From Maylandia zebra (lineage: Eukaryota; Chordata; Actinopteri; Cichliformes; Cichlidae), in the NCBI RefSeq assembly GCF_041146795.1, contig NC_135172.1, forward strand, positions 12,204,137 through 12,268,136: a stretch of 64,000 nt of DNA, written 5' to 3'. Numbering within the stretch: position 1 is the first letter of the stretch; each line of letters opens with the position of its first letter. Positions 55,844 through 64,000 of the stretch are shown here, piece after piece. Position numbers and translations under genes: made by a program. Under the pieces are notes generated by a model. The model was not told where the DNA came from. It saw only the letters and a list, made by a program, of their open reading frames with translations, and did not search any database.

Positions 55844-58254
55844 AATTTTTGTTTTTTGTTCCCTGTTATACTGATCATAAAGCTTTTTCCCCCTTTTTTT
55901 AAAATAAAAACCTTCTTGCTGTTGCCCTGTTTTCTGATTTTATAGCTGAAGATGTTGTACAGTAACTAGTGCATCTTTGGTAATAGTTAATAGTTTTCAT
56001 AAATCCTTTTTACCAGATAAAATCAAGGACTTGCTAAGCCAGGATGCAGTGGGTAGCCTGACGAAGCTGGTTCTCGTGAATGCCATTTACTTCAAGGGCA
56101 GCTGGAACACGCAGTTTAAGGAGGAGAAGACTGCTGATGTGCATTTTCGACTGAACAAGGTAACAGTGCAGAAAGGCAGCATAGGATGGTGCAGTTATAC
56201 TTTGATCTGTCATACTACAAACGAGCTGTGGACTTTGCTGAATGAGAACATAAAGCCTGGAGCTCTGAGGGGATAAAATCGTGCTTTTAGGACGATCACT
56301 TTCCAACTTTATGCAGTTATGCAATGCAGTTTATTATTCATGTAATATCCAATAAGTTCTCAAATAAATCTCAAACAACAGCACATCACAAACTTCGGCT
56401 AACAAGAACAAGTTGTGTTGTGACGTGTGCTCTACATCCAAATCCACTCAATGGCTGGAATAAAACCATGACAGAACTTTTTGAGATCATTTTGAGACTA
56501 AACACAAAAAACATTTCTCTTGTCTCCCCTATTTTTCAGAACGACACTAAGCCGGTGAAGATGATGCAGCAGAAAAGTAAATTTCCTTTTGCGACCATTC
56601 CTGAGGCCAACTGCAAGGTAACATCCATCACTTTCAGCTTATTACAGGATTTCACCAGCATGATCTAAAACTTGTCTTTTACAAATATCAGCCTAAATTT
56701 CTAGATTAGGAAGTCAGATCATCTTTGATGGAGTAATAAATAAAAACAATGTTTCTGGACAGATTCTTGAGATGCCGTATAAAGGAAATGACCTCAGCAT
56801 GCTCATATTCCTGCCTAATGACATAGAAGATGATACCACAGGCTTGGAAAAGGTAAGATGCACTTACCAGTACTTTAATGTCCAGTTTCAATCAGACAAG
56901 CTAGTGACACTGTATCCACACAGCTGGAGAAGGAGCTGACCTATCAGAACTTTGTGGACTGGACTCGCCCAGACATGATGAGCCCCAACGAGGTTGATGT
57001 CAAGCTCCCTCGATTTAAGATGGAGGAGAAGTATGACTTGGAGAAAATCCTGACCAACATGGGAATGGAGAACGCTTTTGACATCTACAAGAGAGACTTC
57101 TCTGGTGAGAAATATTGCACCAATGAGACACACTGAATCAATTATACAGTTATATTGAGAGCACAAAAACTGCAAAACATCATCTGGTAAAGAAAAAAAC
57201 ACAACTGATTTCTGGGCTCTTCATCTACTAGGAATGTCTCCAGCAAATGACCTGATAGTGTCCAAAGTTGTCCACAAGGCTTTGGTGGATGTAAATGAAG
57301 AAGGAGCTGAGGCTGCTGCTGCCACTGGGGTTGACATGGAAGTCCGCTCTATAACGATTCCCGCTGAGTTTGTTGCCGACCATCCCTTCATCTTCTTCAT
57401 CCGACATAAACCCACCAAGAGCATTCTCTTTGTGGGCCGGTACTGCTCACCCGAGTAAACACGAGCTGACATTGACATGAATTAAACATAAAACATTATA
57501 TACAGTATAAGATTTTGTAAGGTAAACCTAGTTCATACAAATGAAGTAAACAAAAGTTATTAAAACAAAACGTGCCTTGCTGTTTATTCTTTCAGTGTCC
57601 CACAGTAGCACATTTCCTGCTAGGAAAATGTCAGAAGTCACATCATTTCTGTAAATTGGGAAGTAACTGTAATACATCAAGTCACCTCTGTCTCTTGTTA
57701 CCAGGACTTTTTAAAATGAATGGTGCAACATGGAAAGAGGCCCTACACAAGAGTTTAGCTTTGAGCTCAATATGCGATGATCCTTTCAGCCATGACATCT
57801 CTGACATGGGAAACCAGGGAATTTGATTAGAAAATGGTGAAGGATTTTCTTTTCAGTTAGAAACTGGATTTGTGTAACATGGTGGTGAAAAGCCCCCAAA
57901 GAAAGCAGCATATGATCAGTCGCTATATTGCATTTAATACAAACGTCCTTCGTGTATCCTTTGAATACAGAACAGATCATTTCTGATATCTATGAGTAAA
58001 CCCAACGAGCACGTGTCCCAAAAGACCCCACAGTGTTTTTATCTGGCTTTTCCCTGACAGTTAGTGGACACTGACAGATGTGTGCTGAATATGAAAGGAA
58101 ACAAAAGAACTAAAGAAGGTTTGCAGTGTTAAAAACAAGAACTACATGAAGGTTGTTTCATCCTGCTGTAACTTATGACAGAAGCATCTTTTGTTTGTTT
58201 TTTCATTTATTTACACAAAGACAGATGTTGAAATAACAGGAGTAACAGTTTAAT

Positions 58255-58348
58255 TCAATTGAAATCGGTCCAATCGTCTATAGTGAAATTATTGTTTTTC
58301 ATTAGTTGGCAAAAGATGGGGGTTGTTGACGGCAATTCAGTGAATGCA
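58255..58348 (-). pseudogene. Truncated end of the HMG-box gene's last exon
   Basis: The minus strand encodes FTELPSTTPIFCQLMKNNNF and TIDDWTDFN with a stop, identical to the end of the gene at 11171-11800. Upstream of codon AFTEL the sequence is unrelated, marking the outer breakpoint. Confidence 0.9.
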
Positions 58349-58558
58349 CTTTCTTTTTCTTCAGGAATAAAACACAGAGTAAGAGCACATGTTAGCACTG
58401 TGTACAACTGTGAGGGAAGCAGTTCAAAAACACGAGACAAGCTGTAAAACTGAATGAAATCAGGCACCATTAATGGATCATTACAATAATTCCTGCAGAC
58501 ATCTGCAAACAAATGACAGATACTTGCAGATCAGTGAACCAAAGCAGCCGAGCAAACT

Positions 58559-59442
58559 TAGTTTGGAGTGGAGGTGTTAGGTGGAGGAGCAGGAGTGACA
58601 TACTCATACATCTGTACACCGTTCCTACACAGATGAAGGGAGACAGATATGAGATAACAGGAAGAAGTTATGAATATAGAGATGTTCAGCAGCTGTGTTC
58701 ACTCCAGTGTTTGTGTGTTTTACGTACAGTACTCCAACAGGACGCAGGTTCTGGAGCACACAAAACACACAACAGGTGACGAGACAAGCTGCAATACTAT
58801 CATCTATCCACTAGGTGGAAGAATTGATCAGTAGAAAGAGGAGATGTGCTCAAAACGACATTCATACATAGATTTATTCTTCTTAGTTAGTCTTAAGAAT
58901 TAGGATTCACTGACAGTGAAGAAGTTTACTGGTCAGCAAAGTTATTTAAGGGTCAAATACAAGAAAGGTGACAGCAGATTGATTTTACATTCAAACAAAA
59001 CAGTTTTTCCTTCAGTTGGCCTGAAGCATGCAAAAGTTTTAAGCACTTTTATCAATTAAACTCTAATGACACCTGCCACTACCTCTGGTTGTCTCAGCGG
59101 TCCCTGGTTATCTGTCCCTGGCTCTCTGTACAAGTAAGCTGGCCTCATAATGATGGGAGTAACAGCGAGTGGAACTTGCTGCTGAGATACAGGAAGACAA
59201 GATCCCGGGAAGGTGTTGTTAACAAACCACCCAGTCTCTGCTGCTGGCTGAGGGGGGAAAGGTGTTCCAGTGGGCAAAGGAGGAGGAGGTGGAGGGTTGG
59301 GTGTTTGCCCAAACATCACATCGTCAAGCCTGCAAGGAACATCATGTTCCAGATCTTCCCTGTTGTCCATTTTCGTGATGTTTTTGTCTGAACTCATCCA
59401 GAAGAATTTCGAACCGATTCTGTCTGGGATCCTGTGGCACAA
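58559..59442 (-). CDS. Uncharacterised proline-rich protein exons
   Basis: The minus strand has an open block about 59442-59060 encoding MDNREDLEHDVPCRLDDVMF, a PPPPPPLPTGTPFPP tract and VTPIIMRPAYLYREPGTDN. Further on there is a tiny possible exon (LRPVGVLY, about 58757-58735) and a last exon (58630-58559, acceptor TCTGTGTAG) encoding GVQMYEYVTPAPPPNTSTPN with a stop. I do not recognise the protein. The low-complexity Pro tract and Tyr motifs could suit a cytoplasmic adaptor or an RNA-binding tail. Exon joins are guesses; the main block may also be chance. Confidence 0.4.
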
Positions 59443-59459
59443 AAGGAGGGTTTGATCCT

Positions 59460-60757
59460 CTTAGACTGGGACTGACATCTTATATAATACAGAACTATAC
59501 AAAGGACGAGTACTATGAGGGAACAAAGTGACTTATCAGTGAAAAAACTGGTAAGTCACACTTGAAAATATGACATTTATTTTACAAAGAAGTTTAAAAA
59601 GGACATTTAAAGTGCTGCATTTGCAAACTAATTGAAACAAAACTGAAAACTATGAAAAATCAACAGTAATTAATACCCCAAACTATGAATTCTGTTAGCT
59701 CAAGACTTCACTGCATTTATATTGTAATTGTTCGAATGTGACACAATCAGAGTTTAAAACATAATGCACTGTTACACATGCAGTTACCCACTTCTGCATA
59801 ATATAGTGAACGGATTTCAGTTGTTCTTTACTTTTAGTTCAGCTTCAGCTCAGCCAGTTACAGCATTAAAGTACTGACCTCTGAACTGTGCTGCAGTGGG
59901 ATACGGTGTAGATTCAATACTTGCAGATTCAAGTTTTACAGGCGCTCCTGTGATAAACTAGTACAATATGATGAATTGTTAGAGATGAAAGCATCCCAAA
60001 ATTCGATTCATCTGTACCAATCCACAGAAAGGTTCATGTTTGTCTCTGTTTTGAGCTTGTGGGTTGAATGTATTTAATATTTCTGATACAATTTGCAATA
60101 AAATCCTTCAGTTATTGAAGAAAACAACTGTCAGTTGTTGTGTCGCTGCTCTTTTATAAAGTCCTACAGTTGCTATACACATCAAACACACAATGATACT
60201 TCATTAATCAACCCTTACAACAAATATCATCTAAAGAAAAAGTAGTTCAATTGGATTATGACTCAAACCACGGAGCACATAAAGTGGCAGCTATTTTACA
60301 CATACAGCCTGCTACAGCTTTCAATAAAAAGAGTAAACATGCTTGTTTAGAAGTGTTTCACAAGAGCCCTACAGTACCCTATTAACATTTTCTAATATTG
60401 TATTTTATCCAGTTGTTTGAACTGACAGGACTCACTGCCTTCTTAGAGCTTTAGCTTGATCATGTTTTTGTGTTTTTTGCATCTTGTATCTTGTAAATTA
60501 TTCTTTTTTTTTTTTTTTTATTGATATTTTTCTGTGTTTGTCAGGTTTCCTGTATTATTATTTTCAAAGTCCCCCCTTGTTCTTTGTCAGAGTGTCTGCT
60601 CATCTAGCCTCATGTCTCTCAGGTTGCATGTTCTCTGTTCCCAGTGTTTCCCAGTTTAACATTTCTGTTGTAGTTTCTTATTGCATCTTGGACACTATGG
60701 GGCTGTATAAAATGTGTCAGTGTCCAATTACAGTTAAGTGTATGAATATGTATGTGT
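59460..60757. other. AT-rich non-coding stretch
   Basis: No exon or RNA gene supported. There is a long T-run at 60503-60519. Confidence 0.5.
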
Positions 60758-60882
60758 GTTAGCCCTGCGACAGACTGGCGACCTGTGCAGGGTGTACCCC
60801 ACCTCTTGCCCTATGACAGCTGGGATAGGCTCCAGCACGACCCTGAAAAGGATAAGCGGAAGCAAATGGATGGATGGATGAT
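60758..60882 (+). mobile_element. Retroposon 3' tail with (ATGG)n
   Basis: GCGACAGACTGGCGACCTGT, GACAGCTGGGATAGGCTCCA and GATAAGCGGAAG followed by ATGGATGGATGGATG. This is a widespread fish non-LTR/SINE tail, with no coding part. Confidence 0.75.
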
Positions 60883-63020
60883 TATAATAAAGTACTTCTA
60901 ACTGAGAGTTTTTGATTGAGAGCAGAATATGTCCATGCATGCCTTCTAATCTGCCAAATACTTTAATTACTAAAATTACCACAGAGGTGAAATGTGTGCC
61001 CCCAATCCTCCATATTTAACCTCAAATTTGAGACTTTTGTTATGTGGATTGTTTTTTCATATCTCAAAGGAAAGCAGGTCAGCACAGAATGTCTGCTCAA
61101 ACATATTTATATCCAACTAGCATTGGTATGCGTTCACATATTCACACAGAAATACAGAAGATATTTGCAGGAGAAACTACAGATGCACTTCTGACACAGT
61201 GCATGCACGTGACAGCTAATTTAATGTTTTAAAAAAAAAAAAAACTAAAGCAAACAGAAAACATTTAAAGCAATCGCAGAGCATCACTGTCATCACTGTT
61301 GCTCTGAAGTGTTTGAAGTGGAATGTTTACTTCCTGTTTAGCTCAGGTTTGGTCTCCATCACTGCCCGAGTCATACCAAAAACTCAGATTTGTTTTGCAT
61401 GTGCAACATCCCCCCCCACCCCAAACCCACGTTTCTTCCTTCCCTTCCCTTTCACAGTAAAAGTCCTGGAAACTAAACTTCTGGACTCTTAGATCAGGAG
61501 AGACAACTCCTGTAAAATAGCAACTAAATAAAAACCAAACCAATAAGGTCGATTCTGGAATTTAGAGAAAATCCTGTTTTTGGTTTGACTACTGATGCAA
61601 CAGAACAGTTTATTTTCTTTCTTCTTATTAAATTATTCTTTAGATATACAAATACATATACAAAACGAAAAAGGAGAATCATTTTTTCTTGTCAAATACA
61701 CACGTTAGCGTCGTCTATGAAGCTGAATCCAACAAGTGTGAATGATATTGCATTGTCGAAAATGTAATTCTTCATTAAATTAAGAAAGTTTCAATTAATC
61801 AATTAATTAAAGAATTAATCATGAGATAAAAATGATCATCTGAATAAATCTATTTTGTTCACTTTTGCTTTTCTTTTGTCCTTTGCTACAAATCAAATGC
61901 AGCCCAGATGTTTAGATCAATAAGATCTATCTGGAGGAAGTTGGTGGCAAGTTCTTTCTGCAGGTGAACCTGTGGAACGGTTATTAACAGCTGTATCAGC
62001 ACAAAACTGAGGCGACTGCTGATCATCAGCTTCATACAAGCCAGCAAGCCACGCCGGTCTGCTGCCTCCTGAGCTTCTTCCTTCTCCATCTACACCTGCA
62101 TAGGAAGCTCAAGGCCAGGCTATTGAGGACCCAAATGGGAAATCTCCATTAAAAAGATCATCTCTTAAAAAGTTCAGTGTCAGTCATTTTTGTATCTGGG
62201 TAAAGTTGAGTCACAAATCTTAAAAATGGTTCAAGCTTCGCTCAGGTTAGAAGGAGCTGATTTCTACGTCCAGTGCCAGTTAAAATCAAAAACTCAAAGA
62301 TCACATGACAAGAGCAGCGTTCTATGCCAGTTGTTTTGCTGAAAGGTCAAGTTCAGCAAAATAAAGGAAAAACAAAAAAAAGCTCCCTAGGGTGTTGGCC
62401 GTGAGTGCATGCAGATCAAAAACCAACACAAACAGCGGCCAAAAAGCTACCCGGGGTGCATCTGAGCCATCTTTTTATAGGGTCAGTGACCCCTCCTACT
62501 GCTGGTGGGTATTTTTACATTCCTTGCTTTTTCCCTGTTCCATATTAAAATTAAACTAATAAGTATTTTCTTAAGTCTACAAATGTCAATATTAACCCCA
62601 ACTACTGATAGAATATGGTTGTCTATACTTTTCCCCAGTCATTTGTCAATTTGCACTTTGTTCTTCTTAAATCTCCGACTCTTGTGCAAAATTCGTTTAT
62701 TTCAAGGGTTAGAGATGGGTGATTAACCGCTTGCTGGCAGGAGAGAGTCTCCTATCGGTGCAGCTTAGCGGGGCCAAGTTTATTTAACCTTTTGTTTGGA
62801 CTAGTTACCATTGGCCATAATACAATAAAGGATCCTAATCACTACATTTCAGACAGCATGGATCACATGTGCTCATTCAACAAGTGAAACAAACTTCATT
62901 AATATGCTTGTGAATAATATTTGACCTAAAGATGTGAGTCACAAAGAACAAAAAATGCTGGGTCAGGAGACCCAGGATCCTGACAGGAAGAGGGCCATGT
63001 GACACATCAAACTTATTAGT
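60883..63020. other. AT-rich non-coding stretch
   Basis: No gene supported. Short ORFs (for example a 67-codon one at 61886-62089, minus strand) lack family signature or splice context. The CCCTAGGG- and GGTGTTGGCC-containing patch at 62380-62480 may be repeat-derived. Confidence 0.45.
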
Positions 63021-63947
63021 AATGTCACAAGAAAAACAATGGTGTGCTCGGTTTCAACGTAACTTTATTCTTTCATGAGTTATTTACAAGTTTCTCTTTG
63101 TTCACAGCCATTGACATGTCAAAGAAGTTAACATGTGAGGAACGGATCGAAATATGTTGATATCTGGTGAACGCAGCAACTGTGTCATTGCAGCAGATTT
63201 CAATGCAAGACACCCTACAAGACCACCCATCTCCCATGCTACAGTCAGCAACCTGCTTGCTAAGTTTCATGAAACGGGTTCAGTGTTGGGTTTGCCAAAA
63301 TGTGGACGCAAGAAAACTGTCACTAATGAAGAAACATCAGCTTCATTCAGCAAGAGCCCACAGCATAGCACTCACCGCATGTCACTGGAGAGTGGCATTA
63401 GTCGAACATCCCTTCGGCGGATATTAGCTACTCACAAATGGCACCCTTACAAACTCCAGCTGCTGCAGCATCTCAACGAGGATGACCCAGATCGGCGCAC
63501 AGAATTTGCAGAATGGGCAAAACAAAAATTGGAACAGGACCCTCAGTTCATGCAGAAGATTTTGTTCAGTGATGAGGCAAACTTTTATGTGAATGGTGAA
63601 GTTAACAAACAAAACCACCGCTATTGGTCTGACACTAACCCACATTGGATGGATCCCTCCAAGACTGTTGGAACAACAGAAGTGATGGTTTGGTGTGGTT
63701 TAAGGGGTACAACGATAGTGGGTCCATTCTTCATCAATGGAAACCTCAAGGCCACTGGATATTTGAAATTGCCACATGATGATGTGTTTCCCTCTTTATG
63801 CACTGAAGCTGGCACGTTCCCTGAGTTTTTCCAGCAAGATGGTGCACCGCCACATTATGGGTGCCAGGTCCGAGCATTCCTAGATGAGCAGTTTCCTGGA
63901 AAGTGGATTGGTCGTCGTGGGCCAGTTGAATGGCCCCCAAGGTCTCC
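63020..63947 (+). mobile_element. Mariner/IS630-family transposon, 3'-truncated
   Basis: An ATG at 63115 starts MSKKLTCEERIEI. After a one-base shift near 63152 the frame stays open to 63947: ISGERSNCVIAADFN, HATVSNLLAKFHETGSV (helix-turn-helix), the first catalytic Asp in KILFSDEANFYVNGEV, NHRYWSDTNPHW, the second Asp in FFQQDGAPPHYG, and WIGRRGPVEWPPRSP. The third acidic residue, expected just after PRSPD, is lost where the sequence changes to a LINE tail at 63948. It has the shape of insect- and fish-type DDE_3 transposases and is inactive as it stands. Confidence 0.8.
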
Positions 63948-64000
63948 GGCAGAACCAGGCTCAGTGAGGGGCGGCCAGCTGCTGCGACCGGTTGGGGAGA
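63948..64000 (-). mobile_element. Retroposon 3' UTR fragment (window edge)
   Basis: GGCAGAACCAGGCTCAGTGA and GCTGCGACCGGTTGGGGAGA are the reverse of the 3' UTR at about 17980-18035. It continues past the window. Confidence 0.75.

Larger units (their letters stand above)
54098..57458 (+). pseudogene. Clade-B serpin (leukocyte elastase inhibitor-like), 5'-truncated, right copy
   Basis: Exons 54098-54215, 56017-56159, 56540-56617, 56763-56852, 56924-57104 and 57232-57458 correspond to the last six coding exons of a serpinB gene and are open and in phase. The reactive loop (57297-57345) has hinge EEGAEAAAAT and predicted P1-P1' Arg-Ser, pointing to trypsin-like proteases. The shutter and breach motifs (DHPFIFFIRH) are intact. 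The 5' exons are missing exactly as in the left copy. The last exon is followed by about 0.9 kb and then the copied end of the HMG-box gene. Confidence 0.85.
38508..58348 (-). repeat. Right arm of giant inverted repeat
   Basis: Reverse complement of 11707-31622. It is about 75 bp shorter overall because of an 80-bp deletion with ACAG microhomology (left 14459-14538), a 4-bp GTTT duplication (near 55135) and small changes. Its outer end at 58348 falls inside what is coding sequence of the HMG-box gene at the left, so this arm looks like the derived copy. Confidence 0.97.

Noticed and set aside
11707-58348. The repeat as a pure assembly duplication
   Set aside because: The arms differ by an 80-bp deletion, a 4-bp duplication and scattered substitutions, and the junctions include unique filler. 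Not excluded completely; a haplotype-merging artefact still needs read evidence.
1-64000. CRISPR array, bacterial operon or integrated virus
   Set aside because: No regularly spaced repeats, no operon-like gene packing, and the only retroelement pol genes are LINE and Ty3/gypsy.

Overview
The window is teleost nuclear DNA, probably from a percomorph and possibly a cichlid-like fish. The evidence is short exons with GT/AG splice sites, fish-type Tc1, pogo-like and hAT-like DNA transposons, LINE fragments with short tandem tails, a tRNA-derived SINE and a Ty3/gypsy pol fragment. There is no bacterial or viral gene organisation. Species and chromosome cannot be fixed from the sequence alone.

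The dominant structure is a very large inverted repeat. The left arm (about 11707-31622) and right arm (about 38508-58348) are reverse complements over about 19.9 kb and flank a 6.9 kb unique spacer. Where I compared them they differ only by scattered single-base changes plus an 80-bp deletion and a 4-bp duplication in the right arm. The innermost 4 kb or so looks identical.

Each arm is a patchwork of exon fragments from unrelated vertebrate genes. Read along the right arm they are: a coiled-coil ORF (minus strand), two glutathione synthetase exons, one KIF1-family exon, two HERC-type HECT exons, four leucine-rich-repeat exons, two CIP2A exons (minus strand), six KIF1-family tail exons and six exons of a clade-B serpin without its 5' exons. 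Nearly all keep canonical splice sites. Several junctions between unrelated genes are phase-compatible, so chimeric transcripts are possible. The only long uninterrupted non-transposon ORF in the arms is the 355-residue coiled-coil protein.

The spacer (31623-38507) holds a C2H2 zinc-finger exon, a third copy of the HERC segment that also has the last HECT exon (with a frameshift), a LINE, and a truncated pogo-like transposon. A 36-bp copy of an arm LINE sits exactly at the inner right breakpoint.

The left flank (1-11706) holds transposon debris, a filamin exon fragment, an RNF145-like fragment without its RING, a SINE, a broken gypsy pol, two tRNA genes (Ser-CGA, Gly-UCC) between 150-bp direct repeats, and an HMG-box gene whose last exon is cut by the outer breakpoint. 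The right flank (58349-64000) holds an uncharacterised proline-rich exon set, mostly featureless AT-rich DNA, a retroposon tail and a truncated mariner-family transposase. The whole resembles a segmental-duplication hub, a sex-linked palindrome or a B-chromosome-like collection of gene fragments; that reading is inference.
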